A stretch of DNA of 64,000 bases from Pegoplata infirma (Eukaryota > Arthropoda > Insecta > Diptera > Anthomyiidae), in NCBI GenBank assembly GCA_963921195.1, contig CAWUER010000512.1:186001-250000 (forward strand), in the 5' to 3' direction. Shown piece by piece: positions 44,186 through 56,342 of this stretch (its first letter is position 1; each line of letters opens with the position of its first letter). The notes under the pieces were generated by a model. That model saw nothing but the letters and a program-made list of their open reading frames with translations. It did not search any database and was not told the DNA's origin. The translations under genes and the position numbers were made by a program.

Positions 44186-46144
44186 GGGTCAGTCTTAGTG
44201 AAATCAATCAAAAATAGCTAAAAATTTTCGTGACCCCCTCCGATTTTGATGAAATTTGGTTTAGTTGTAACACTAAGTGATAAACTGACGTACACTTATT
44301 TTCAGCCCTCTAAGTAAACAGTGGGCGAAAACACGGAGGGTCAAAATGTCCCCCAAAATCTCCCAGTCGGGACACTTTACACCGTAAAAACTTAATATCG
44401 TTGGTTCTATTATAGCTAGAAAGACCATTTTTGGTTTGTTTTGAAGCTCATAATATGCTCTACAAGACCTACCATAACCAAAAAATTTTCGAAAAAAAAT
44501 AAGGGTTACCTTCCTTATTTTAAGGTCGTGATATACGGAGGAGAAAATGGGGATGATGGTATCCCCCGATTTTTTTTTTACTTGATAATCTTATAGAGAA
44601 AGTCCTAAAGAATATATTCTAAAATTTTTAAGTTGGGACAACAATGGGATCGCTCAAAATCAAAATTTTTCACAATTTTCCCCAAAATCTCCAAAATCGC
44701 AACACTCTTTAACCTTAAAAATTTAATATCATAAGTGCTTTTGTAGCTACAGAGCCCATTTTTTTTGTTTTGAAGCTTATAATACGCTCTACAAGACATA
44801 CCAAAACCAAAAAATTTTCCAAAAAAAGGAATTGGTGCCTCCCTTATTTGAAGGTCGTGGCAAAGGGTGGAGGAAATGGGGGGAAAGTATCCCCCGATTT
44901 TTTTTTTACTTGTTATTCTCAAAGTGCAAGTCCTAATGAACATAGTCTACAATTTTTATATTGGGACAACAATGGGATCGACCAAAATCAAAATTTTTTA
45001 AAATTTTCCCCCAAAATCAACAAATCGCGACATTCTTGCGCCTCCCATTGGAGTCCCAAGATAAAAATTTCAGGATATGCTCTCTAGAACTTACTCTTTA
45101 AAAAAAAAGGTAAAAAAATGGGGGATACTATCCCCCGATTTCCCCCACCCCTTGCCACGATCTTTTAATACAAGAGGCACCCCTAATTTTTTTTATTTTT
45201 TTTGTGATAGTAATATTGTAGGGCATATTAAGAGCTTTAAAACAAACACAAAAATGGACTCTGTAGCTACAATACAGTCCACGATATTAAATTTGTAATG
45301 TGCAAGAGTGTCGCGATTTGAAGATTTTGGGGGAAATTGTGAAAAATTTTGATTTTGGTCAATCCCATTGTTGTCCCAACATAAAAATTTTAGGATATGT
45401 TCATTAGGACTTGCACTTTGAGAATACCAAGTAAAAAAAAAATCGGGGGATACCTTCCCCCAATTTCCTCCACCCTTTGCCACGACCTTGAAATAAGGGG
45501 GGCACCAATTCCTTTTTTTTGGAAAATTTTTTGGTTTTGGTATGTCTTGTAGAGCGTATTATAAGCTTTAAAACAAAAAAATGGGCTCTGTAGCTAAAAA
45601 AGCACTTATGATATTAAATTTTTAAGGTTAAAGAGTGTTGCGATTTTGGAGATTTTGGGGAAAATTGTGAAAAATTTTGATTTTGAGCGATCCCATTGTT
45701 GTCCCAACTTAAAAATTTTAGAATATATTCTTTAGGACTATCTCTATAAGATTATCAAGTAAAAAAAAAATCGGGGGATACCATCATCCCCATTTTCTCC
45801 TCCGTATATCACGACCTTAAAATAAAGGAGGTAACCCTTATTTTTTTTCGAAAATTTTTTGGTTATGGTAGGTCTTGTAGAGCATATTATGAGCTTCAAA
45901 ACAAACCAAAAATGGTCTTTCTAGCTATAATAGAACCAACGATATTAAGTTTTTACGGTGTAAAGTGTTGCGACTGGGAGATTTTAGGGGACATTTTGAC
46001 CCTTCGTATTTTCGGCCCCTGTTGATTTGTAGGGCTGAAAATTTGCATTTGTTAGTTTTTTACGTAGTGTAAGAACTAAACCAAATTTCATCAATATCGG
46101 AGTGGGTCAAAAATATTCATGATTGATTTCACTAATAATGACCC
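44186..46144. mobile_element. 1.96-kb fold-back element with 4-bp TSD
   Basis: GCAG at 44182-44185 and 46145-46148 is single in the uninterrupted copy at about 10698. Ends GGGTCAGTCTTAGTGAAATC and (complement) GGGTCATTATTAGTGAAATC. The two halves are inverted copies throughout (ttgttgtcccaac, ttttggttatggtaggtctt) meeting near 45165. No transposase. Superfamily unknown; a 4-bp duplication is uncommon. Confidence 0.75.
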
Positions 46145-46918
46145 GCAGAGGTTCTCATAAGAAAATTCGGGTTGGTAGGAGTACGCAGAGGACGGAAATA
46201 CTCATGGTTGTAATAAATTAAGGTGTCTATTTATATAAAACAGGCATAACTCAATTAAAAGTCAAAATTTTCCATGAGCATGTTGCAGAACAATCATAAA
46301 ATATTCAAATTTCGTTTGAAAATATAAAAAAATTAAAGGCGTGCTACCCAGGCAGTCTTTAAATTGACAAATACTTTTGAATTTTCACATGTTTTTTGAT
46401 TGTTAAAGTTTTTAAAAAGTAAAAGGAATAATATCAATATGAAAACAAAAATAAATCATAAGCACTGTTGTACAAAAAATGAGTTGCTTTGCAATTTGGT
46501 GCACCAGTACGTATGATAAATATATGGCATTAAATATTGCTTATACGTACTATTCTTTTAACAGAGAATTAATTTAATAGATTTAATAAGTTTAGCATAG
46601 TTGTTTAGATTTGAACACGGGTTAATACTTAAACAAAAGTAGATATAAATAGTATTTTAGTAATCATTAGAAATACAGCACATTGAAAAATAATTAAGGA
46701 ATATGCCGTGAATAAATGTGTAAATAAATGTGTTTTTAAAATTCCCATAAAATGTGTTACCGTAAAAATTTTCAAACGGTCAAAACATGTTTATTCGTTC
46801 AACTGTTGACAGGTGCGGACGTGGTTTTAGTTTAACTCCGTGCTATTAATTAAATTAATAAAATTGTTCGTAATAGGTTTTGCGATATTTTCCTGACCAC
46901 ATTAAGAAAAATTAAAAT

Positions 46919-47460
46919 ATGGACACAAATGAAACCGATTTAATTCGGGGCGCTGCCTCACCGACCGGTGCTAGTCCTAGCACTAGTCCTAGCACTAGTC
47001 CTAGCACTAGTTCTAGCACTAGTCTAAAGGTTGGGAGCTTGGAATCCGGCCTTGAATCTGGTAAGAGTGCTCAGCCCAATATTTTTGGCAAAAAGAACAT
47101 GAAACTTGAACTGTCAACGCAGGTTGGTATCAAGGACGAGTACAACTCGTTGGTTTTGGAGAACAAAGATCAGCAGCCATATTTAAGGTTGCCATTAGCC
47201 AACTGGGAGAATTATGGCATGGATCCTAAGTGGACGTTGAAGAAAAAGATGATATTGCGTAGCAACCCAGAGCTCATGCATGGATTCCGATGGCTTTAAG
47301 TGACACTAAGGTCATTCTGAAGATGATCAAAGTCTGCAATCCTGACATTCCAACTCAGAATTGGCAAATTGCCAGATTGGGTGAGATGGAGGGCGCTCGT
47401 CATCAAGCAGTGGTCTTGGTTAATGAGGAATCACTTAAATTTTTTGAAAATCGTTGCTTG
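46919..47460 (+). pseudogene. LINE ORF1, frameshifted
   Basis: ATG 46919 opens MDTNETDLIRGAASPTGASP followed by an STSPSTSP repeat from ctagcactagtc units, then SAQPNIFGKKNMKLEL and YLRLPLANWENYGMDPKWTL to HGFRWL and a stop at 47299. From 47290 a second frame carries on: ALSDTKVILKMIKVCNPDIP, WQIARLGEMEGARHQAVVLV, NEESLKFF. The latter resembles the DUF4780-like region of insect retroelement ORF1 proteins (from memory, moderate confidence). One missing base at the junction explains the break. Confidence 0.6.
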
Positions 47461-48807
47461 TTTAAGTATTTTTTTATTTTTTTTTTAAGTTTTTTTAGTT
47501 TTTGTTTTTTTTTTCAAAATATTAATGATTTTTGTGTTTTTTTTTTTTAGCTTTTTAGGGTTTACGTAAATTTTTAGAAAATCTTTGTTTTTTTTAGGTT
47601 TTTTTAGTTTTTCAAAATGTTTTTAATTTTTTGTAGTTTTTTTTTTAATTTCTTTATTTTTTAGTTTTTTTTTGTTTATTTTTCAAAATATTTTAATTTT
47701 TTTAGTTTTTTTTTTTTAAATTTATGATTTTTATATATGAGGCATTCCACACCAAATGTCCCGCTACAGAAAAACATGTGTCCCGTAAATTTCTGAATAG
47801 GTTGTTTGGATAGCCCTATATGGAACTAAGAAAATTTCGTTTTTGGTTTTTCTAATTTTCAAAAACTGGGCTTAGAAGGCGTGGTCAAATATTGGAAAAA
47901 TGGTAAAATTTGTGGCGAGTTGCCTTGATTAAATATTTATCACATTAAAACGGAATGCACCACAATCTTAAAAATTTACATTCTTATATAGTTTTGTATG
48001 GCCTATCGAATAAAATTTTTTTCTTTAGAAAATTTTCAGAACCCGTTCTGAAATTTTCCATTTGTTAAAAAAGTCAATTTATCAAAAATCCGGCCACTTT
48101 TTTTTTCTTTTTTTTAATTTTTTTTTTTTTTTAAGTTTAGATGTTTGTCCATCCACACAAAGAAAATCAGAAATGTATTTTTCATTTTTTTCGAGAAAAT
48201 CGCATTTGAATTTAAAATTTCATAACAATTTTGTAATTTGCTTGTATTTTCTTGTTTTAACGTGTCGAATGAGTAATATTCATGCAGAATATTTTTTTTT
48301 AAGATTTCATTGTTTCCAAGTTGTATATCGTAAAAAACTATTTCTCCATAAGTCATGGATTTTCGCGATATCTAAATTGGTTAAAGGTAATTTTTACGCC
48401 GCCTTCTTTTTCTTGCGTTAAAGTCCTGCCTTTTTCTGTGGACAAACGGAGAAGAAAAGCTAAACGCGGCAAAAAGAGAATTCGAGATTTTTTTCTACCC
48501 CGTTACCTTCTCGTACCCATGCCTGACTTCAACTTAAGAACAAAAAAAGTGCATGTAAATTCCCATTAAGTGACAATTAACATGCAGACTTTTTCTCGCT
48601 TTTAATTCTTGCAACTTTTTGTGGCAAACGGGTGTTAATAGCCAACGGGAAAGATGAAAAGTCAAGAATTCTGTTTTTATCACGTGTTGCTTGTCTCCTC
48701 CGTTTGCTTACAAAAAGGGATGACTTTATCTAACGAAAAAAAGTATGCGTGTAAATTCCAACTTACAAAGTCAAATCAATAAAAAGTATTCTGCTTTATA
48801 CATATGT
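47461..48807. other. T-rich low-complexity DNA and unassigned sequence
   Basis: 47461-47735 is mostly T runs. atgaggcattccacaccaaa at 47739 marks one end of the element family also seen at 63035. 48060-48800 has no recognisable gene. Confidence 0.45.
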
Positions 48808-49551
48808 ATTAGCCTGTCCCGAAAATGAAAAATTTTTGGGCATACCTCTAGAATGATGCTTAGTAAAGAGCTGATTACGGGAAAAATAATTAAAAAAATT
48901 TTGGAGGTCATCTTCAGGGCGCAACCAGCGCTTAAAGTTTGCATCCGTAGTGCATTTGGGAAAAAAAAAATATTTTTTTTTATTTTTAAAATTGGTGCCA
49001 AAAGTTTCGTTAGGTATAGTACATTCTGAAAAAAATATTTGTAAAGTTTTCATGGAGCAATTTTGGTCCAGCACAACGTTTTGAAATTTTGAAAAGGTGT
49101 AATTTATTATGTAGTTTATGAAGTTTTTGTAAAAACTGGAGTTTGTAAGACTTCTTTTAAGATTTTGTATAAAACGAAGTTAATGTTCAAGCCTTTGTAT
49201 AAAAAGCTGTTTTTTTACGAAAACTTAAAAAAATATGTAATAAATTATGCATCTTCGAAGCTTCAAAACGTTGCGCTGGACCAAAATTGCTCCATGAAAA
49301 CTTTACAAGTATTTTTTCCAGAATGTACTCTACCTAACGAAACTTTTGGCACCAATTTTAAAAATAAAAAAAAATATTTTTTTTTGACCAAATGCACTAC
49401 GGATGCAAACTTTAAGCGCTGGTTGCGCCCTGAAGATGACCTCCAAAATTTTTTAAATAATTTTTCCCGTAATCAGCTCTTTAATAAGCATCGTTCTAGG
49501 GGTATGCCCTAAAGAAATTCCAAAATTTACTGATTTCGGGACATGCTAATA
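48808..49551. mobile_element. Fold-back element, arms of about 280 bp
   Basis: TATTAGCCTGTCCCGAAAAT at the left and its inverted counterpart (tcgggacatgctaata) at the right. Arms share gctggttgcgccctgaagat and its complement. The frames at 48796 and 49165 are the same sequence read from opposite arms, not two genes. Confidence 0.65.
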
Positions 49552-50439
49552 TGTATATAGTTTTGTAAAGGTTGGGTACCGTTGTCATTAAAATATCATC
49601 ATTAAATGTTTCAAATTTGCCACCATTACCAATTTTTCTAAGGCCGGATATAATATTAATTTTTGTATTGAACAATATGCTTGATAGATTTCGCACTTAA
49701 ATCTACATATACTTAAGTGCCAATTTAAAAACCATCCAAAAATACTGTTTTTGATAAAAAAAATATTACCGTTATCGTAATATTTAAAATATATCTTTGC
49801 CAATTTTTTAAAACATCTTTTACTAGCGTGCGCAGGGTATTTCGTAAATACAGAAAAATTTTATAATGATAATAAATGACCCATTTTTTGAACTTTTCGC
49901 TATGGAATCTTTATATATGTATATATGTCTTAAGCCTTTACAAAAACTGTGCTTATGATGATCACAACACTTACAATAAAATACCAAATACATCAGTTGA
50001 TATAATAAGTACTACGTTAGTTTTAAGACGGTCTTACGTTATCAAAAAAAAAAAAAATATTGATATATTAATTTGAGCAAAAAAAAAAAAATTGTAAATA
50101 AAACTGAGTCAAAAATTTAATTAAAAAAATTTTGTAAAAATATGAACAAATATGTATGAATGAAACAAAAAAATTAATGAAAAATTAATTGATAAACAAA
50201 TTCAAATACAAAAAAAAAATTTAGTAAAAAAAAAATAAAAAAAAATATTGAAGACATTTTCATTTGAATTCGTTCCCAGTTTCATTCCATTTCGTTCCCT
50301 GTTCTATTCCATTTGGTTCCCTGATCCATTTTCGAATAGTATCCGTTAAAGAACAAAAGAGTTTCTAGGGATAAGATAATTAAATTAAAAAGAATCATTT
50401 TGCCCCTTATTTTGTTTCAGACAATTTAGAAAGTACCCC
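49552..50439. other. AT-rich DNA, no feature recognised
   Basis: Contains ttcgttcccagtttcattcc-type near-repeats at about 50270-50330. Nothing else. Confidence 0.4.
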
Positions 50440-51791
50440 TTTAACTCCTTAGGAATCAGAATTTAGAAAAAAAAATCTTTTGGGAACGTTTTTTTTCGCT
50501 AGACGAAAATTTCAAGTTTCCCGTACCATTATTTCAAATAATATGAAAAGTACCAAAGTGCTCGTTTTTACTCCCTTAGAATCGAAATTTGGAAAAAAAG
50601 TACTTTTTACAGATTTCTTTTCTGTTGTTTGATCCTACATTCCTAATTTTAAGTTTTTATGACCTCTATTTAAGAAAACATAAACAGTACCAAAAAGTAA
50701 TTTTTGATGGGATTTTTTCCCACTAGATGATGCTACATTCCAAGTTTCAAGTTAATATGCTCATTATTTAAGTATATATAATTCCGTTTTTTAATTAATT
50801 TCCTTAGGAATCTGAATTTCCAAAAGTTATTCTTTTGAGAATATTTTATTTCGCTAGACAATCTTACATTCCAAATATCCATTATAATTATTTCAGAAAA
50901 TATAAAAGCTACCATAGTACTCGTTTGTATCCCCTTAGGTCGGAATCGGAATTTCCAAAAAGTAAATTTTTTTCATTTCATTCAGAATCGGAATTTCGAA
51001 AAAGTACTTTTTCAAATTTTTCCCGTTGTTGGAAATAACGTTTTAAAATTTTTTTGTAAATTTCAAAAAATTTAGAAAGTACCAAAGTAAATTTTTTTTA
51101 CCTCTATTTACCCTTAGGAGTCCGAATTTCCAGAAAGTACTTTTTTTTTAATGTTTTTCCGTTAGAGGATCCTACATTCCAATTTTCAAATTTATAGGAT
51201 TTTTTTTTTTCAGAAAAAGTAAAAAGTACCAAAGTGCTCGCTTCTTACCCCCCTTAGAATCGGTATTTCGAAAAAGTACTTTTTCATAATTTTTTTCATT
51301 GTTGGAAACAACAATGCAAATTTTAATTTTTTTGTAGGACTTTAATTTAAAAAAATATAAAAAGTGCCAAAGTACAATTTTTGACCCCTTTTACCCTTAG
51401 GAATCCGAATTTCCAGAAAGTACTTTTTTTTGGGAATGTTTTTCCGTTAGAGGATCCTACATTCCAATTTTCGAATTAATAAAATCCAATTTTTCAGAAA
51501 AAATAAAAAGTACCAAAGTACTCGTTTTTTTACCCCTCTTATAGTATGTTTCCCGTGGCATGATTTGGGCAAATCAGCGTTTTTGAGGAAATCATGTCAT
51601 TTTCTACATGTTTCCCATACATTTTTCGTATGCGCAAAACATCTCAAATTGGGTGTTTTGGTACAAAACATGTCGACTTTTTTAACTCACCACTTGTTTT
51701 GGTCGGTGCAACACTGTATTTCATATTCGAAAATAAAAGCTACTCATTCGTAGTGAGTGTTCGCTAGAAGAAGAAGACATTTTATTTTTTT

Positions 51792-52728
51792 TATACCCTC
51801 CAATCTAGTGATAGAGGGTATATATAAGTTTGTCATTCCGTTTGTAACACATCGAAATATTGGTCTAGGACCCCATAAAGTATATATATTCATGATCCTC
51901 GATCGATTTTAAATCGATCTAGCGATGTCCGTCCGTCCGTCCGTCCGTCCGTCTGTCTGTCTGTCCCTTGAAAACACGCTAACTTTTGAAAGACTTTACA
52001 GAGGCTGCTGAAGTTTGACGTATATGTTGGTGATTTACCGGGTCAGGTTGGTATTGCAATCCAGCCAAATCGGTCCAGTGGTTCAAAAGTTATGAGCAAA
52101 AGAGTAAATTTCGGCAAGGGTTTTTCGCGAATTTATGAGATAAAAAACACGATAACTTTCAAAAGACAATAGTGACAATTCTGGAGTTTTCATGTATCTT
52201 TGCCGTTCCCCAGGTATGTTTGGTATTCAAGTTCAGCTCAATCGGTCCAGTGGTTCAAAAGTTATAAGCAAAACCCTGAATTTCAGATTCGTTTCATCTT
52301 AAATGCCACGTGTTAAACAAGTTTGAAAAGCATTGGTGGTAACTTAAAAATTATTTTCAAACTTGTTGAGTTTTAAAGCAATGATTTTTAAACTTGTTTA
52401 GTTGTAAAAGCATTGGTAACTTACAAATTACACTCGAAAAAAATTTTACATTCAAAAAAAATTTACACTCAAAAAAAATTAGTTTTTTTTTTACAAAAAT
52501 TACAATATTTTGTGTACATACATACGTACGTGAATTCATTCAGAAATATTTTTACAGTAAAAAAAAACATTGCACTCGAAAAAAGTTTTACACTCAAAAA
52601 AAATTAGTATTTTTTTTTTTTTTTAATGACAAAATGACAAAAAAAAATTGTTAATTGTTAATGTTAAAAAATGTATATTAAAAATAGGCATAGATTCGGC
52701 AAGGTCGAATTTAACTTTTCTACTTGTT
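51792..52728 (+). mobile_element. INE-1/DINE-1-like element (HINE)
   Basis: ataccctccaatctagtgat start, (gtcc)n tract at 51927-51965, and gattcggcaaggtcgaattt end. Same subfamily as 13348 and 18866, with a shortened A-rich part. Confidence 0.8.
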
Positions 52729-52753
52729 TATTATTAAAATAATATATAGAGAA

Positions 52754-52795
52754 AACGTCAAATTAATTACGAAAATTCGTAATTAATTTGACGTT
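52754..52795. repeat. Near-perfect 42-bp palindrome
   Basis: AACGTCAAATTAATTACGAA is followed directly by its complement. Only the central dinucleotides differ. Confidence 0.8.
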
Positions 52796-53260
52796 GCAAA
52801 TCACTTCAACTTGAGTGGAAACAGCTTGAAGTGTTTTGCTTAAATGAAGTGTTTTTGATATCGATGGAAACATGGTTTTAGACTCGGAATTTCGAAAAAG
52901 TACGTTTTCAGAATTTTTTCCGTTGTTGAAACCCCCATTACAAATTTTAATATTTTTGTAGGACCTTAATTTCTAAAAATATCAAAAGTACCAAAGTACC
53001 ATTTTTTACCCCTTTTAACCCTTAGGAATCCGAATTTCCAGAAAGTTCTTTTTTTATGAATGTTTTTCCGTTAGAGGATCCTAAATTTCAAATTTCAATT
53101 TAATTGAATTTTTTTCAGAAAAAATAAAAAGTACCAAAGTTCTCGCTTTTTCCCCTTTTTCAACCCTTCGTTTTTACCCCTTAAAATCAACATTTCCAAA
53201 AACCAAGCCTTAGCGGATATGTATTCCAGGAGGTGAAACTACACAACAAATTTCAAGACT

Positions 53261-53904
53261 CTAGCTTCAGTGGTTTGGGCTGTGGGATGATGCGTGATTA
53301 GTATGTCAGTCAGTCATCAGTCAGTCATGCAACTACTTTCTATATATAGATTACGAACATTTAAATCAAAAAAAAAAAATTGCCATATCGGTCCAGCCGT
53401 TCTAAAGTGTTGCAAATTTTAAGGATATTGAAAAAAGTGGGCTTTGAAGTGGGGGAGGACAATAATTATATCCGCAAAATTCTTACTTGGACTATAATGA
53501 TCATTAAGGAAAAAAAACTCCCAAATCAGGCCAGTCGATCTAGTATTTTAGATGTATTGAAAAAGTGGGAGTGGACAATTGTTCTTTTCGTATAAACCTT
53601 AGTAGTACTATCATGATTCATGAACGTCAACAAATACTACAAATAACCAAATCTGCCCTGCCGTTCTGCTATTTAAGATGTATGGAATAAAAACCTAAGT
53701 TGGACTATGACGAACGTTAAAAACAAAAGTTCAGTCAAATCAAAGTTTAGAAAAGGAGGCGTAAAACTGGGCGTGATAAATTTGTTTTCCGAAAAAAACC
53801 TTAGGCGAACATTAAAAAAAGTAAGACGAACATTAAAAAAAAAAAAACATTATCCAAATCGGTCAGTTCTCAAGTGATGCGATTACCAACGAACAACAGA
53901 TGAT
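53261..53904. other. Unassigned DNA with a short (cagt)n tract
   Basis: gtcagtcagtcatcagtcag at 53303. The frame at 53380-53595 resembles no known protein. Confidence 0.4.
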
Positions 53905-54606
53905 TTCTCTCAGAATCTGAGACTTTTTCTATAAGCATAATGTCTCAGATTCTGAGATTTTTTCTATTAGAAAAATGTCTCAGATTCTAAGACATTTTCT
54001 ATAAGAAAAATGTCTCAGATTCTAAGACTTTTTCTATAAGAAAAATGTCTCAGATTCTGAGACTTTTCTATAAAAAAAATGTCTCAGATTCTTAGACTTT
54101 TTCTATAAGAAAAATGTCTCAGATTCTTAGACTTTTTCTATAAGAAAAATAACTCAGATTCTGAGACTTTTCTGTAAGAAAAAAGTCTCAGATGAGACTT
54201 TTTCTATAAGAAAAATGTCTCAGATTCTGAGACTTTTTCTATAAAAAAAATGTCTCAGATTCTTAGACTTTTTCTATAAGAAAAATGTTTCAGAATCTGA
54301 GACTTTTTCTATAAGAAAAATGTCTCAGAATCTGAGACTTTTTCTATAAGAAAAATATCTCAAAATCTGAGACTTTTTCTATAAGAAAAATGTTTCTGAA
54401 TCTGAGACTTTTTCTATAAGAAAAATGTTTCTGAATCTGAGACTTTTTCTATAAGATAAATGTCTTAGAATCTGAGACTTTTTCTATAAGAAAAATATCT
54501 CAGAATCTGAGAATTTTTTTACAAGACAAATGTCCTAGAATCTGAGACTTTTTCTATAAGAAAAATGACTCAGAATTTGAGACCTTTTTTATAAAAAAAA
54601 TGTTTC
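53905..54606 (+). repeat. 35-bp minisatellite with a palindromic core
   Basis: About twenty tandem units of roughly 35 bp: tttttctataagaaaaatgt plus ctcagattctgagac. The latter is itself palindromic. In units before about 54290 the centre mostly reads attct, after it mostly aatct. Degenerate remains continue to about 54850, and a single unit appears at 58912. Confidence 0.9.
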
Positions 54607-55689
54607 ATAAATATTTTTAAAACAAAAAAACTTCCTAGGAAACCGCTTCAGATTGAAAGGAGTTTTTTCTATAGAATACTTAACCCAACATTCAAAAGAC
54701 TTTCTTTAGAAAAGAACCCTTTTAAATTTGGCCTTTGAATCATCTGGAACTTTCTTCAAAGAAAAACAAACGATTCTGAGAATTTTTGTACAGAAGCAAT
54801 TTTATAGGACCAAAAACTTTTCCTAATGGAAAAAAAGCCTCAGAATCTCCGACTTTATCGATGAGCTTACAAAAAAATATTTTATAGGAAAAATATCACT
54901 GGGTTTTTTATAAAAAAAATTTCTAAATTCTTAATTTGTTTAATTAAATTTTACTTTTTTGTTTTATTCCAAATATAAAAAAATATTTAATGAAAATAAA
55001 CATAAATAAAATATTGACATTGCTATTATTAGTGGTGATATAGGTGTGGTAAATTTCAAAAACGAGTACAGAGTTGATATGAAGTACTATAATTTTTATA
55101 AATTTATTTGCCTTTTCTTTAATTTTAATTGCAAATATGCATTCATTTGGGTTCTAATAGTTTTGTTTAATGTTTGTTTATGTTTTCTCACTTTTTGTTA
55201 CGCTCCGGCTCCACCAACATAAAATTGAAGATAATATAAGAGATAACGTCGGCAGAATTTTTTTGTATTTTAATTTTATGTTAAAGGGTGGTGTAATCGA
55301 AATTTATGTTAACTCATTTTTTTTAGGAATTCGTTGATGAAGGTCGTTTGGATTTTATTTTTTATTTATTTTTTAATACATGAGGGGCTCAAAGCACAAG
55401 GGGTTCAAGTGACTTTTTTAAAAAATTTAGGTAACATATGGAATTAGTAGGTGAAGTTCACAGTAGTTCAGAGCACAAGAGGTCAATGTGAAATTCTTAT
55501 TCGTTAGCGAGATATGGCGACAATTTTTAGCTCTTGTTACTAAAATACCTGTTTTGCTTGGAGCACAAGGGGTATATGAGCACTTAAACCCCTTGTGCTC
55601 CAAGCAATTATTAAAATTTAATTTTTTACGTGGACAAAGTGGTTGAAGTCCTAGAAGTTCGTGTATTAATAGTAATAAAATTTAGCAAG
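54607..55689. other. AT-rich DNA, partly decayed minisatellite
   Basis: After the minisatellite remains, cacaaggggt words (55398, 55477, 55565) occur, related to the duplicated block at 61500-61990. No gene. Confidence 0.45.
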
Positions 55690-56337
55690 AACATCTTAGG
55701 TCGGTAACCAGCGGTAAAAATTTTAAAAAATTACATTTTTTAATCAAAATTCATGTCCAATTTTTTTCACCAAATCCGGCTCAAAAATTAGGAATTGTTG
55801 CGTACTTTATAGGAAAAATATAAAAAAATACAAAAAAAAATGTTGGTCCACAGATGCTGATTTTTAAACATATAAATTATTTTTTTTATCCAAATTGGTC
55901 TCAAAACTTTGAAAATGTAAAGCATTTTATATATTAAAAAAATATAAAAAGACGATTTTAGTTCAAAAATGCTGATCAAAGATTTTGGTCCACAGATGCT
56001 AATCACCATTTTTGGACCAAAATCGTGTTTTTATATTTTATATATATTCCACATAAACTTCTCAACATTTATCGACTTTTAAGACAAATTTTGTTAAAAA
56101 ATATTTTTTATGTTTGAAAATCAGCATCTGTGGACCAAAATCGCTATTTTGGAATTTTTTAAATATTTTTCTAATAAAGTACCCAAAACTTCCTTATTTT
56201 TGAGCCAGATTTGGTTTAATAATTCTGATACGCATTTTGGTAAAAAAACGTTATTTTTTTAACTTTGACCGCTGGTTGCCGACTAAACTAAAGATGACCT
56301 TGCAAAAATTTTTCATAAATTTTCCCACAATTAGCTA
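55690..56337. mobile_element. Palindromic element, ggtccacagatgctgat family
   Basis: Arms meet near 55990. The left arm (accaaatccggctcaaaaat, ggtccacagatgctgatttt) is inverted in the right arm (ttgagccagatttggttt, aatcagcatctgtggacca). A second copy spans 57990-61290 and is split by the hAT-like element. Confidence 0.6.
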
Positions 56338-56342
56338 CTCCG

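Larger units (their letters stand above)
44110..47460 (+). mobile_element. LINE copy (5' region and ORF1) split by a fold-back
   Basis: cagtgctacaaaagtaaaca (44153) and the sequence after 46149 (aggttctcataagaaaattc) are continuous in the copy at 10672. The interruption 44186-46144 is a fold-back element. ORF1 begins at 46919. No ORF2 follows: T-rich low-complexity DNA starts at about 47460. Confidence 0.7.
51549..52873. mobile_element. Element with ATGTTTCC ends, carrying an INE-1-like copy
   Basis: ATGTTTCCCGTGG at the left and gatggaaacat at the right are inverted and sit at the breakpoints of the flanking tandem array. The interior contains 51792-52728 and a perfect palindrome at 52754-52795. 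Confidence 0.45.
50440..53260. repeat. Degenerate long-unit tandem repeat, split by an insertion
   Basis: Blocks with aaaaagtaccaaagtactcg, ccttaggaatccgaatttcc and tccgttagaggatcctacat recur every 110-150 bp from 50440 to 51545 and resume at 52880. The insertion 51549-52873 splits the array. Confidence 0.6.

Noticed and set aside
48796..49512. Pair of similar 92-115 residue proteins
   Set aside because: They are the two arms of one fold-back element read from opposite strands.
53905..54606. CRISPR-like array of about 35-bp repeats
   Set aside because: Units follow each other without unique spacers and the sequence is eukaryotic; it is a minisatellite.
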